DNA of 64,000 nt from Arbacia lixula (GCA_963669155.1 OZ022596.1:3683304-3747303), one strand, 5' to 3'; counted from the first letter of the stretch, positions 1-12,710 are shown. Translations and numbers: made by a program. The notes: a model not told the origin generated them from the letters alone.

Positions 1-278
1 CCGAGTATCCGTATGAGTCACCCACTACTGCGATCGATGTGTACAGTTTGTTTTGCTACATGTAAGGTCTACATGTTTGTTCATTCAGGGCCATTTACTG
101 TAGATTTTACGACCCAGAAACATAATTTGTCGGGCTTCTTTTCAAGTCTGATATCAGGAAATGGTAACTTCCATGCGGAGATACAGTTTTGATTTGGCAC
201 GTTGATAATCCTTCCTCAGAAATTTACACTGTATCAAGATAAATAATGGTTATTATGAACATTACAGTGGGACAGTCC

Positions 279-459
279 TAGGGGAAAAAATACACGGGGA
301 CTCAGGGTGATTTCGCCACCGAAATGCTCAAAAGAGACCTGGAAAATGTTAAAAGAGCCCCCCATATTCCCATCTGTAGACACAATGTTAAATTGTCGTC
401 AAATTGGCCAACGTGCTCAAAAAGTAGCCCTCAAAAATTTTAAGTTAATTTTTTCCCTG
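279..459. mobile_element. hAT-like MITE, family I, copy 1
   Basis: It starts TAGGGGAAAAAATACA and ends TTTTTTCCCTG. The 8-bp duplication GACAGTCC is at 271-278 and 460-467. Related copies are at 25461-25627 and 32544-32716. Confidence 0.85.
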
Positions 460-543
460 GACAGTCCTATTTTGGCACCCTTATAAACACACACACACCC
501 TAATGAGCAGCAGATTACTTGATATGGAAGGAATTAGATTTTG

Positions 544-1029
544 TTAAAGGGCAAGTCCACCCTGAAATTAAGTTAGTTTTGATAAAAGCAGGAACATGAA
601 AACATACTAGTGAAGGTTTAGTCAATATCTGTCAAGTTATAAAAAAGTTACAATTTCTTTTTTTTTTCTTTGATTTGTGATGCCATGTGCTCACCTGTGA
701 ATGTATGTTTTATGCTAATTTTGTTGAAAATGTCAATTTTCTCAAAATAATGTGTATCAGTTTACCTGCGCAGTTGATAAATCATTAGACACATGTTTTT
801 ACAGATATACCTCTCTGAAAAAGAGTGATTCCTTCATCAAAAACAAAGAAGAGCAATATATGGAATCGTACAGCACACAACATATTGGAGAGCATCTTGC
901 ATGTGATGTCACAATATGAAAACTTAAAAAGATCATTACTTTCTTATCCTTTGACTTTCTCTATTATGTTTCTTTATGTGTCTCCTTTATCAAAGCCAAT
1001 TTAATTTACAGGGTGGATTTTCCCTTTAA
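544..1029. mobile_element. TTAA-flanked MITE (family with CAGGGTGGA/TCCACCCTG ends)
   Basis: It starts TTAAAGGGCAAGTCCACCCT and ends AGGGTGGATTTTCCCTTTAA, an inverted repeat of about 20 bp with the target TTAA on both sides. Inner sequence such as GAGAGCATCTTGCATGTGATG recurs at about 41130-41315 and 20835-20985. TTAA suggests piggyBac-type mobilisation. Confidence 0.75.
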
Positions 1030-1065
1030 AATCATTTGAGCTGATTCCAGCTTCTCTCATGAGCT

Positions 1066-1630
1066 GTGTCTTCATTAGCCCGAAATAGCTAGCTATTTGG
1101 TCCAGAAAATTTCCCAAGAAATCTTGGGCTAGATGGCCAAATAGCCAGCTAGTTCAAGAATTAGCTCGCTATTTCGGGCAGCGTCTTTATTAGCCTGAAA
1201 CTTTCTCGATCCCATAATGCATCAGCGCACACTTAGGCATTGTTTTTGTTAGGTTTTTACATGTGTGTGAATGCGAGCTCACAACCGAAGCCATCCGGTC
1301 GTGGCCAATTTCCGTCGTGTACTGCGCATGCGCGAATATTGGGATAATTTATGCATTAAGACGCAATCGCAAATTCAGGGGGGTGTTTCACCAAGCTGTT
1401 TGTAAGTTACGAACGACTTTACGCACAACTGGTGATCCGTTCTTGTGCTAAATCAGATTCTCACTGAACAAAGTGTGGTATCGCATTTAGCACAAGAAGG
1501 GATCACCAGTCGTTCATAAAGTCATTTGTAACTTACGAACAGCTTGGTGAACACCCCCCCAGGCTACTGTAGCTCTGCGGATCATCCAACTAGCTTGCTA
1601 TTTCGTCTGATCGGGCTAATGCAGACGTAC
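1066..1630. mobile_element. Foldback element with GTCTTCATTAGCCCGA ends (family P)
   Basis: The left end TGTCTTCATTAGCCCGAAAT and the right end, read inverted as GTCTGCATTAGCCCGATCAG, form terminal inverted repeats. Sub-terminal TAGCTAGCTATTT motifs are repeated inside. It contains a separate palindromic MITE at 1378-1561. A second copy of the same end enters the window's right edge at 63934. Confidence 0.65.
1378..1561. mobile_element. Palindromic MITE Q, copy 1 (nested)
   Basis: Nearly the whole element is one inverted repeat: GGGTGTTTCACCAAGCTGTT with AGTTACGAACGACTTTACG on one arm and the complement on the other, around an AATCAGATTCTC loop. A second copy is at 5768-5949. Confidence 0.85.
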
Positions 1631-2039
1631 CTATTCTTGCTTGGGGAGGAGGAACAAAACAGAAGGGACAGACGGCAAACAAATCCACCTTTGCTGATTG
1701 TCCCTGGATGAGGACATAGCCAGCTAGTCTGCCTTTCAGGCTGTTCAGCATTTTTCATCCACTATTCAGTAAAGCAGTCTGGCTGTCGTAGACTCATCAT
1801 TCTCAATTACTTCTCTGATGGACAAATATTAAAGAGGAGAATGGTATGAAAAATGACATGTACAGAGCTGCTGAGTCTCCCTGATTTCGCAGGAGACTCT
1901 CTGAAAATAGCCCAATATTACTGCACTTGATTTGAATACATCACCCAATCTCCCTGATTATTGATAGAATATTGTCATTAGGTTTTATGCATTTGATAGA
2001 CATCTCCCTGATTCCTCATAAAATGTCCCCAAATCTCCC

Positions 2040-2880
2040 TGATTATTGAAGTTCAATGTTGGTAGCTCTGCATGAAGTCATTTGAGTACTAGACTCTCTT
2101 TAAGTTTGGACTTTAAAAATATCCACTAAGCTGGAAATGAGGCTAGGAGCCACCAAACAACTACACACAGCACATGTATAGAAACCTTATACTGACAGAC
2201 AGACATACAGTCCCAGACATACACTACAATACACACTCATACTCACAGGCATAGGGGTGCTTACACGAGACAGACATACAGTACATAGATAGACTCATAC
2301 ACATACAGCCACACAGACACAAGACAGACGGACAGACACATACATATAAACACACATAGTTTTCCCTGAATGAGAAACATAATAGCCCATTATAAAGCTT
2401 GACTAATAACTATTAATGTATAACCCATAAGTATGATTCTATACTTGCATTACTTGAAATGTAGTTTATTATCTCGAGAGTGTTAGTCTGGATGTGGAAG
2501 GCACTAAGATATGTTTGATATCTTGCTCTGTTTTTTTGAAATTCAAGAGTATGATGTTTGTTTCTAAGATTTATGCTGACTTTCTTTAGATGTACTGTTA
2601 TACACTGAAAGGGGGTCTTTAAATCCAAAGAGGAAAGTTCAAGCTACGAAATCTACAGCACATACATGCAGATGTATATTTATTGGCAGATAAACATGAA
2701 GACACAGATATGCAGTACAATGCACACACATACACATGCACACAGACACTAGACAGACAGACATTAGACAGACAGACAGACACATGAATATACATACACA
2801 CTCTATATCCTTCCCCCTCCGACCCTCTCCCCTCCCCTCCCCATCCCTACCCCCTCATCCCTACAAACCATGCAGACAGA
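2040..2880. other. No gene seen; simple-sequence-rich
   Basis: GACA/CACA-rich stretches at 2190-2360 and 2700-2790 and AT-rich unique sequence. No frame with protein-like composition. Confidence 0.6.
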
Positions 2881-2889
2881 TTCAGTGCA

Positions 2890-2916
2890 CTTTACACACA
2901 CTCACACACAACACAT

Positions 2917-2962
<46 letters not shown>

Positions 2963-3060
2963 TTGTCACAGATCTACAACATATACACAGCTATTACACA
3001 CATAAATACCCATACGCTCACTCACACACACACACACACAATCACACACAGTGGTTGCAC
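2890..3060. repeat. CA microsatellites
   Basis: ACACAC runs at about 2918-2959 and 3021-3045, within a wider CACA/GACA-rich stretch from 2170. Short frames of His/Thr repeats here are artefacts. Confidence 0.9.
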
Positions 3061-3064
3061 ATAG

Positions 3065-3703
3065 GGAGCCAGACAGACAGTGGGACTAGCAGTGCCTTTT
3101 GTACACTCACTTTGAACATCGGGCCAAGGGAAGCGCTTGCTTATCAACTTGCAAGCCTGCCTGCCTGCCATCAGCCAGCCAGCCAAGCCAGCTAGGCCAT
3201 GCAGCTACCGACTACACACACACACATCCACGCACCCCATTTGTACTGTACTGCCAGCCTAGCTAGCCAGCCCCGTTTTACAGCTACAGCCCAGCGAATC
3301 GCAACGCTGAAACCCTATCAGCGGTCGACCTATTACCATACAGAGCGTGCTGCTGCCTGCTGTTGTGTATGTACCTGTATGTAAACTTCGTGCGCTATCA
3401 TTTACAAGAGCCTATTCAGTAGAGAGGTGGCTTGTTCTTTCACTGGCTCTCCCTGCCTATTAAAAAACAGGAGTAAAAAAGAAGAACAAGTGTGGAGACC
3501 GGACCATTCAGCTTGGAACTTGATTCTTTTCACTGCAGTTTTCTTGGTTGGTGTGAGGGATTATGTAGCTAATCTGGCTGAGGTGGACAAGGAGTATAAG
3601 CCATATCACACTGGCTCAGGAATAATGGGCTTTGAGCTGCAGGAATTGTAACAACAGGAGCTGGGATAATCAGGCATCATAATGTAAGCATTGCGGCTGG
3701 TGT

Positions 3704-3735
<32 letters not shown>

Positions 3736-4780
3736 GTGTTCTTTGCATTGCGATTGATTTGATCTGATCTGAGATGCTCATGATCTGATCTCACCCTGTG
3801 TGTGGGGTACCCCGGATTTGCAATTGATATTATTATTAAAGCCCAGTGTGTGTTTAGGGCCAGAGCTTGTAATGCCTCTACAACAAATAGATTCTTCCTG
3901 GAGATTGGATTGGATAATACCCAAACAAGACTGGACTGGTTGGGGCATTGCCCCTGTAAAGCAAGACCAAAAATTAGTGTCTGTAGACATGGTAGATCGA
4001 TGGATCCACCGAGATTGCACCTGGCTCTTCTTGTATTCCCTAGAGACTGAAGTCTTATCAACTCACTATGTGTAGAGAAGCAATTGCTCTGTGCAGTTGC
4101 ATGAATACCCACAACCGATCAATTTGTATATTTTTCTCTGTTAAACAACCCAAGATTTGCAATTTCATTACCATTCACAGATACATTGATACTTAAATAT
4201 TAGAAGCCGTAAGAGCTTCTCCACATAGCACGAATGGGTAGACTTCCAACACTATTTGAGGGTACATGTATGTAAAAAAAATGTAATTTTGATGAACACA
4301 TGCCCTGAATGAGACGGTTATACCTGTAATATAGTTCATGTTGTACCCGGACAACATCTTACAACATTACAATACCGGCCTACTGTACTGTATACTGAGG
4401 CTGCGTGAGTACGTGCGTCTTGAACTTCATTCTGTAGTTGTACTACTCCACACAGATCGATCATCTGTGGTTGTAATTGATGGTAGTTCATTTCACGTTG
4501 CATATTACTCTGTATTATGCTTCATTATACTGTACATTGAAATCACTAATGTGTGAACTATTTCACATAGATCAACAAACACACCACTACCACTGCAATG
4601 TAGAACTATAAGTCACTCGTAATTTGTCAATATGCCTCTGTGTATATTTCATATGCCAGCTTCACTTCTACAGTGTATACATGCCCATTTATACACTGAT
4701 ATCACTAATTCACAGTATTTATGTCATAGCGTGATATGGTGTTTAGAGTAGTGGTAAGATTATCATAGGGCTGTAATAGG
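3065..4780. other. No gene seen
   Basis: Unique sequence with a GT run at 3710-3733. Short open frames of 60-168 codons overlap on both strands and show no recognisable domain. Confidence 0.55.
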
Positions 4781-4786
4781 TCAGTA

Positions 4787-4847
4787 TGCTGATTTTGCCA
4801 CAAATGTTGTGCTTATTTTGCAGATAGATAGCATATGAACAGGGTTT
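4787..4847 (-). mobile_element. End fragment of element family F
   Basis: Read on the minus strand it gives AACCCTGTTCATATGC, then CTGCAAAATAAGCACAAC and ATTTGTGGCAAAATCAGC, matching the left end of the full copies at 18618 and 51687. Confidence 0.6.
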
Positions 4848-4903
4848 TTGAGCCAAATCAGCTGTGCCTGGGAGGCACCACATTGTTCACAACTACCCCA
4901 ACA

Positions 4904-5462
4904 ATACGTACCTTTATGGTTCTTGCATCGCAATGCATGATTGGACGGAATTCTAGTACGCTTGCGTTCAGCGATCGCTGCGGTCATTGTTTGCAACGCT
5001 CACGACGCTAGCCGCGGCTAGCGCGAATTTCAATATTGTTATTTTCATGTTACAGATTTGTTATGTGGATTGGTTCCGACGTGATAATTTTCAGTAAATC
5101 TGAATCATATTTCTATGATAAGAACTTTGATTCGTATTATTGTACTTTTTATTTATTTATTTAATTTGATACATCACATCACAACACACACATCTTTGCA
5201 CATATGGGACTACCACCCGAGTCTCCACTACGTCTCGGAGGTCTCTCTCTATCATTTTCTCATCAAACCCTTCATAAATCATTTTTAAGATATGATAATA
5301 CAAATCAAAAGTTCTTATCGTAAAAATACAATTCGGATTTACTGAAAATTATCACGTCGGAACCGATCCACGTAACAAATCTGTAACATGAAAATGACGT
5401 TGTAAACAATAATCTCAGCGATCACTGAACGCTCGCGTACAAGAACCATAAAGGTATGTATT
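4904..5462. mobile_element. Foldback element, about 560 bp
   Basis: The left arm (ACGTACCTTTATGGTTCTTG, then GCGATCGCTG, TCATGTTACAGATTTG and CCGACGTGATAATTTTCAG) is repeated as its complement in the right arm at 5290-5462. A middle spacer at 5150-5280 is AT-rich. Confidence 0.75.
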
Positions 5463-5767
5463 ACAAGTAGTATCCTACTCAAACTCAGTGCCTACTGGGC
5501 TTTGGAAATATGTGCTTGCATCGAGTGCATGCACTGCACTGGTGTCATATGGTATGAACACTATAAGTATGTCAAACAATGACACACCAACATTTTTTGT
5601 GCACTTTTGGCTGCATTTATCAATTTTTTTCTAATTCGCAGTCAGCATTTTCAAACATGATTTAAAATGCTGACTCTACCTATATCGGCAGCCTCTGTCG
5701 GTAGAGTACAGAAGTGGTGTCGTCATATCCATTGTTACGCAGGTTGCTGGTGTAAACAGCATCCCTG

Positions 5768-5949
5768 GAGGGTGTTTCACCAAGCTGTTCGTGAGTTACG
5801 AACGACTTTACGAACGACTGGTGATTCCTTCTTTTGCTAAATCCGTTACCACACTTTGTTCATTGAGAATCTGATTTAGCACAAGAAGGGATCCCCAGTC
5901 GTTCGTAAAGTCGTTAATAACTTACGAACAGCTTGGTGAAACACCCCCT
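5768..5949. mobile_element. Palindromic MITE Q, copy 2
   Basis: Same 180-bp foldback as 1378-1561, with GAGGGTGTTTCACCAAGCTG at one end and CAGCTTGGTGAAACACCCCC at the other. The middle is inverted relative to copy 1. Confidence 0.85.
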
Positions 5950-6115
5950 TGAAGTGAGAGTTCTACTGGTCCAACATATTGTCTAGCTGGCTAGTGTCTG
6001 GCACTCCCAAAGAGAGTCCCACTATGATCACTGATGTTTGCTCTACTCATGGAGTTTAGAACCAGTTGTCTTGTCTTGCCAATATGGTAATTTATGACGT
6101 CACACTTAGGTACTC

Positions 6116-6765
6116 TACCGTGTGTCTAAAAAAAATATATACACTTTTGAAATGGCTGCCGAATAAAAAATATTTGAGTCTGGGGAGAATGATTTACATA
6201 CGTATGGATAGCTTATAGTCTCAACTTTCAGCCAACACCAAAACATCCAAAGATAATTCTTGCTTGAATGAGCACTGTTCACTTTTGTACAGGGTATGAA
6301 AATTAGGCTGTGCAGGAATTAGCCTTTGAATTTTGCAATAGGTTGAATATTGAATATTCAATCGAACATTCAATTCAATATTCATTCTTGAAATACATTT
6401 TGTTGAAAAAGAAAAGGAATGTCTCAGTTACTGGCTGCCTATTCTTCAGGTTATCCATTGACGTAAGAAAAATTTGCCAGCATCTTTGACATTCTTTTTT
6501 TCGACAACCCATAATTGAAGATTCAATTGGATATTCAATATTCAACCTCTCACAAAATTCAAAGGATAATTCCTGCACAGCCTAATTTTCATACCATTAC
6601 AAAAGTGAGTAGTTCTCATCCAAGCATGGATTATTTTCAGAGGTTTTCGTGTCATATGAAAGTTGAGTCCATAAGCTGTCCATACATCCCCCCCCCCCCC
6701 GAATTGTAAATTGTATATTTGGCCGCCATTTCAAAAGTGTATAGCTTTTTTTGAGACACACGGTA
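6116..6765. mobile_element. Long foldback element, 650 bp
   Basis: The termini are TACCGTGTGTCTAAAAAAAA and its complement ending GAGACACACGGTA. The arms stay complementary through ACACTTTTGAAATGGC, ATGGATAGCTTATAG and ATGAAAATTAGGCTGTGCAG down to a central ATTGAATATTCAAT region. The central 6380-6500 loop differs. No coding capacity is seen. Confidence 0.85.
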
Positions 6766-6769
6766 TAGA

Positions 6770-8420
6770 ACAAGGTCTGTACTGACTGAAGAAGCTAGTC
6801 TGAAGACACAAGGGTATCACCCTTTCTCATCTTCCATGATTATGATTCATCAGGCCATCCACCATGTTGCAAATCACATAATGTGATACAAATGCAGATT
6901 CTGACCAAAGAGACATTACATAGTGTATATACACGGAAAGAACTCATTAGTGTGTAGAGACATTACATAGTGTATTATGTACATGGAATGAACTCTTAAG
7001 TGTGGCCGTCCATGTGCATATGTGTACATGCATAGATGGGTACATGTACAGTTTGACAGTTCCATGTACTCTGACTAATTTGCTGGTACAGTATCTTGTT
7101 GAGAGGTGTCAAGGGCAAAGTTGTTGTGCAGATATCATATGTCACGGCAACGGCGTAATGCACTAAGACATGTCTGCATTGTAGGATGATTGTTACGCCA
7201 AAATACTGTACAGCTAGGGCCAATTTCATGAAACCATACCAAGCCTACATGTAATTATTTTCTCAAGTGCATTCAGCTACTGGTACTCCTCTGGACATAG
7301 TTGTTGTTTTGTTTTTATATCAGAGCTTTTGTCTGCAGACACAAAATGATGTCCTTCATATTGTACATTAAGTAGAGTCTGTGTTAGGAGACTACAGTGT
7401 GCTGAAGATGCTCTGGACGTAGTTGTTTTGTTTTTATATGTGGCGGTCAGTCACACAATTGTCTGTTCCAGCCATTATCATTTTTGCACATTTTTAATGA
7501 AAACAAAATTTATTATAATAAATTTCTTCTAAATTCCTTTTTGATAGGAGAAACTTGTGTAAGGCATTACAAAGCAAATAAAATTGTATTCAAATTATGT
7601 CCTACGTTCTCACATCGGGAAGTAGCGGTCTCTTCAGCCAGGCAGTGTGGGATAGTCTTTACTCAAGGCTCGATGAAATACAATTGATCAAATTATACAG
7701 ATGAGATTCTATGGTGGCAGACTAGGCACAGACTCAATTGAAACGCTTCTCAAAACATCTGAAAGATAAGACGAGTGCCTTGACAGGCCATTTGTGTTTC
7801 CATAGCAACATGAACAACCTAATACATGTATGAGCTTGTTTCTGCATTTCAGACTTATTGAAGCAGACTCCTGCCTGACTTTTTTTAAGGCTAAAAACAC
7901 TTTCAAAATACACCTTGATTCAAAATCATGTTTCTTGCCAGAAAAAAAAAATCATTCAAACTCTGAGATATTTGAAGTGTTTTTTGAAACATGAAGGTTA
8001 CTGAAATCTTAGATGTTTTTGAAACACTGTTTAAAGGGCATCACAAAGCATTGCACAGGGTATGAGCGCAGGGATGAATTGAACAGAATGAGTGAGGAAA
8101 TGGCATGCTCGATGAAACTATGTTTCTAACCAAAACATCCATCTTGTAAACGCATCCCTAGTAAGACGGTTTCAGAAGTAAAACCTGTTTTGAGATCGAG
8201 CTTCAAAATAACAGATTCTGGGAATGCAAAATGTAATAAATGCTGCCCAACTGACACGCTGTCTTGTGGCCTGCAAAGCATTTTACACTGACATTTCTTA
8301 CCCCTGTACTTGTTCTTGAATCCAGCAACCCCCCCCCCCCCCCCCCCCTTAGCCCCACCTATAGTACGGGCCTAAGGAAATATATGCTAGTGTAAAAAGC
8401 ATACTAGTTTTCTATGCACT
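6770..8420. other. No gene seen
   Basis: Unique AT-rich sequence ending in a C run. A short duplicated phrase (ACATTACATAGTGTAT near 6911 and 6960; GGACGTAGTTGTTTTG near 7295 and 7413) is the only structure noted. Confidence 0.55.
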
Positions 8421-8428
8421 TAAACTAG

Positions 8429-8650
8429 AGCTCAAAGGAATAGGCATCGGCTAAAGGGCAAGGGAAGAAAGGGAAGGAGCCGCAGTTTTGAAGCGTGGTT
8501 TATTTTCTCCAGTTCAGCATGAAACACCATGCGTTTTTAGGCTAAAGCATCGCATTTCATGCTGAACTGGACAAAATATACCACGGTTTAAAACTGCGAC
8601 TCCTTCCCTTTCTTCCCTTTCCCTTGACCCGATGCAAATTCCTTTGAGCT
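8429..8650. mobile_element. Palindromic MITE T, copy 1
   Basis: AGCTCAAAGGAAT and GGGAAGGAGCCGCAGTTTTG on the left pair with CTGCGACTCCTTCCC and CCTTTGAGCT on the right. The core is CCAGTTCAGCATGAAACA ... TGCTGAACTGGAC. Other copies are at 13791-13935 and 56289-56501. Confidence 0.85.
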
Positions 8651-8654
8651 GCAG

Positions 8655-10165
8655 TGTACATGTATCTTTGGACCTGGCACTTGACAATGACAGGTGGGTG
8701 ACATATGAAGGAACAGTAGGGGTATACATAGAAGACCCAGTTAATCCCCCTGGTCCATCTCATCCCCTTTATAGGATTAAAAGGGATTTAACACTCCAGA
8801 CCACAAGTCTTTCCAATGGTCTGGTTTGTGGAACATGCTACATGCTAGACCTGTGTTTGAACTCAGATTCGCATCCAAGAAATGTGGTCACTCGGGCAAG
8901 AAACCCCACTGTTCTTGCATGATCCTTTGGGTTGAAAAAGTCACTGCCTGTTGAAGGCACAGGCAACTGGGAGATACTGTAACGTGCGCGATTCTGTAAG
9001 CCCTATTCAATCGTACACAAACCACGTACGTGAAGCGTGTTCGTTGGACTAGTCCAGCAATCTCCGAATGTGTCTGAAAACTTCTGAAAGTGACGTGAAT
9101 GCCGAAGTCAGAGGCTACACGTTCGGAAAATAATTATTCGCAGCCTGCGCTAGCGCTTTCACTGGATGCGTGCTTGCTGGACAGCTCACCGAGCTAGACA
9201 AAGCATCGCACCAAACATCTAGCCTAGCGGACCGGGGGCGAATTGCTCACGAATACATGAATTACCAGTGGCTGGCTGGCCACTGGCCACCCGTCCTCAT
9301 GGTTGGAATTTTGGGCTTTGCGAACCCTGTTCCAGTTAGGACGGCAACATTTGCCATGAACTGCAGTTACCAAAGGGGTTTGGCTTTATTGATGGTAGCC
9401 TCAGGTTCAGGCTTTGAACAAAAAAAAATGCGCTGAAGGCTTGCCCCTTTAAATTTTCTTGAGGCAAAGATAAGTAAATAATCTACCTGTGACCAAAATG
9501 TTGATAGCCACATTATCAACAACTATTTTTCAAGATATATTTTATTTTAACTTTTATTTTAAGTTCTAACACAATAAAGTCTATGGAGAAATGATAACTG
9601 TGGCACTAATGAAGAGTAAAGTGCCCTTGGATATGAGAGACACACACATGTACTGTGTACCTATGGTATATTTTATGGTGTTTTAATGTACGAGGATTTC
9701 GCCAGTGATCATCAGAGCGTGAAAATAAAACCACACAAACATTTTGTTTTTTGTCATGGGCAGGGCACATACATGTTGCTGTTTCATCACTAGCTAGGTA
9801 TAGATAGGCGCAGTGTGTTTCTTATCAATCTATTATTGTTATGACTTTCTCTGACTTGTGTTGTATCTTTTTGTAGCTTGTGTGTTGGGCCGGCGTGGGA
9901 TAGGCTCGTGAAATTGAGTGCTGGAAAAATGGTTGGGGTTGCTGCAATTTGCGAACATATCTGTCCGCAAAATATACCATATTTCCAGTAATGGGTGAAT
10001 GTTCCACTTGATAGTTTACATTTCTCATTTTTTTTTTCTTCTGCTACAGAGTACTGAGGTGACCAGGGCTTGAAGTGAGAATCTTTCTTCGTGTCCTTTG
10101 TCTCTGGGAAGCCACGTGCTGCCCTCATTCTCGCCATGTTGTGGCCTGAATAATCAGGTAAGCCA
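8655..10165. other. No gene seen; dispersed repeat copy near 9310-9390
   Basis: CCAGTTAGGACG and TTGCCATGAACTGCAGT resemble the unit repeated at 53280-54490. Otherwise unique. Confidence 0.5.
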
Positions 10166-10169
10166 ATAG

Positions 10170-12200
10170 TTAAGGTATATGCCTACTGCAGTGGTGGTGT
10201 CTTGCCTGGACTTGTACATAGGGCTGATCTAGCTTGCACATGGACATGTCAAGGTAGACCTACTGCTGTGTGGGTGCTTGCAGGGCATGCACATAGAACT
10301 GATCTAGCTTGCACATGGACATGTCTAGGTAGGCCTACTGCTGTGTGGGTGCTTGCAGGGCATGCACGTAGAGCCGATCTAGCTTGCACATGTACTTATC
10401 TAGTAAGCCTGAGTCATATCGATTTTTTCAGAAACCGGTGTTCGATGGCTTTGCGCCGATCGAACATCGATGCATCGATACATGACGTCACCCAGCCACT
10501 GCCAAGAGCCAATTTATGAATGAAAATATAGTAAGCATACGCAGTGCAATCCTTCCATTTCCCCACATAAACAAGCATGCAATTCTCTATCACCTCGTAC
10601 CAAAATTGACCTAGAATTTCACTTTCCTATATTTTATATGAATTATGATAGGTAACCTCGGAGAATCTATTTTCTCACCGATACTGCACATGTAAGCGAA
10701 TTTCGATTACTTCTTGTTTTTCCGTCAAAATCTTACAAATTAGCGTCAATATGGCATCGTATACATGTATGTAGGTTGGTATCTGGAGAGTCTATTGCAA
10801 CGGGCAGAAAGTCAATCAGCTTCTGGGTTGCGATTTTTTTTTTTCGTAACCCTAATGCGTCGAAAAATCGCTTCCGGGTTTCGGACAACGTGACTGGATA
10901 TTGTATCACTGTTTTGGCGACCACATGGTTATGACGTGATCTACGCGATGCACCAATCAGTGGTCTCCGAATCGCTGTATGGAGACGCTCTATTAGTCTG
11001 TACGTCGGCAGCGTGTATGCAAATGAGCCTTACGCACGATTGCCACTGTATTTCCGGGTTTTCACAACACACGATGCTATCCGTTGTACAAAGTCTATGG
11101 ACAATTGTTTGTTGTGGCGTTGCGCTATATATAGTAGTGAACGAATCAAATCCAAGTAGTATGTAGTAGCTGCTTGATCATCGAGCGACCTGTTCATTCT
11201 CTTGATGCGTTACCTGCAAAACTCACAAAAGAGAGTAGGAACCAAGTAAGCAAATTAAAATTGTGAAAATATGAAGATAAATTGTGTATAACAGGACTAT
11301 CAAACAAAAGATTTTGTGTTTTCTAGTCAATTTGGTAATTTCGTCGATGCATCGAATTCATCAAAACGAAATCGGAGTTCGACTTCTTCGATCGAACACC
11401 GGCTTAATAATCGATTCGACTCAGGCCTATTATCTAGGCAGGCCTACTGCAGCGTTGGTGCTTGCCTGGACATAGATCTGATCTAGCTTGCACATGTACA
11501 TGTCTAGGTAGGTCTACTCCAGTGTGGATGCTTGCAGGGCATGCACATAGAGCCGATCTAGCTTGCACATGGACATGTCTAGGTAGGCCTACTGCAGTGT
11601 GGATGCTTGCAGGGCATGCACGTAGATCCGATCTAGCTTGCACATGGACATGTCTAGGTAGGCCTACTGCAGTGTGGGTGCTTGCAGGGCATGCACGTAG
11701 AGCCGATCAAGCTTGCACATGGACATGTCTAGGTAGGCCAACTGCAGTGGTGGTGTCTTGCCTGAACATGTACATAGAACTGATCTAGCTTGCACATGGA
11801 CCAGGTAGGCCTGCTGCAGTGTGGGTGCTTGCAGGGCATGCACGTAGAGCCGATCTAGTTGCACATGTACATGTCTAGGTAGGCCTACTGCTGTGTGGGT
11901 GCTTGCAAGGGCATTTATGTAGATCTGGTTTAGCTTGCACATGGACATATCTAGGTAGGCCTACTGCAGTGTGGATGCTTGCAGGGCATGCACGTAGAAC
12001 TGATCTAGCTTGCACATGGACATGTCTAGGTAGGCCTACTGCAGTGTGGGTGCTTGCATGGACATGTACATAGAACTGATCTAGCTTGCACATGTACATG
12101 TCTAGGTAGGCCTACTGCTGTGTGGGTGCTTGCAGGGGCAGGGACTAGGGACTAGCTTGCAGGGACTAGCTTGCACATGGACATGTCTAGCTAGGCTTAC
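10170..12200. repeat. 75-bp satellite array (interrupted)
   Basis: The unit contains GTAGGCCTACTGCAGTGTGG, GCTTGCAGGGCATGCACGTA and GATCTAGCTTGCACATGGAC. The period is 75 bp (e.g. 11581 to 11656). About three units lie left of the hAT insertion and about ten right of it. As 75 is 25 codons, open frames on both strands are artefacts of the period. Confidence 0.92.
10404..11429. mobile_element. Non-autonomous hAT-type DNA transposon, 1,026 bp
   Basis: Ends are inverted: TAAGCCTGAGTC on the left against TAGGCCTGAGTC read from the right, followed on both sides by ATCGATT and CCGGTGTTCGAT. An 8-bp duplication TTATCTAG flanks it (10396-10403 and 11430-11437), the size used by hAT elements. It splits the 75-bp satellite. 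No transposase frame is visible. Confidence 0.9.
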
Positions 12201-12635
12201 AGTGTGCATGCTTCTGTGTGTTTGTCACACTGTAAACAGCTGACATCTTGACCTAAAGCTTTTCACTGCTGAAGGACACCAGGGTGAGCACACTTCCTGC
12301 CAGTTTTACAGGCTTGTAGTCTACACCCGCAGACTCAATGACAACAAATGATTTCAGACTCCAATCAATGAACTTGTGAGAAATGAGTGTGTGGACCAAT
12401 TGCCAATGACTGCTATAGATTTTTTTTTAAGAGTGACGTCATATGAATATGTCCCCTGTTTGTTAAATAGCATAGCTGGAAAATGAAATTATCTTCTTTC
12501 TTCTTTTTATCCTAAAGATGACTGATGATGAAATTGACCAAGCAGGCTTTTAAATGTTTGTTTAGTGTAAAATTGTGTTATTTGCTCTAGACAAAATATT
12601 CAGTTATAAATCTTTTTAATGAGACAGGAAGAGCA

Positions 12636-12710
12636 GGGGGCTGGGGGCCGGGGGCCGGGGGCCGGGGGCCAGCCAGGGGTGGGTGGGGGTGGGGGGTGGG
12701 TGAGGGTTTT
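12636..12710 (+). repeat. GGGGGCC-type G-rich tract
   Basis: Five or more GGGGGCC/GGGGGCT units followed by GGGT and GGGGGT runs. A likely G-quadruplex former. Confidence 0.85.

Noticed and set aside
9170-9436. 88-codon frame
   Set aside because: Its second half matches the dispersed repeat at 53280-54490, so it is repeat sequence.
11434-12099. Repeated-peptide frames on both strands (about 25-residue repeat)
   Set aside because: A 75-bp satellite stays open because its period is a multiple of three; no start or splice context.
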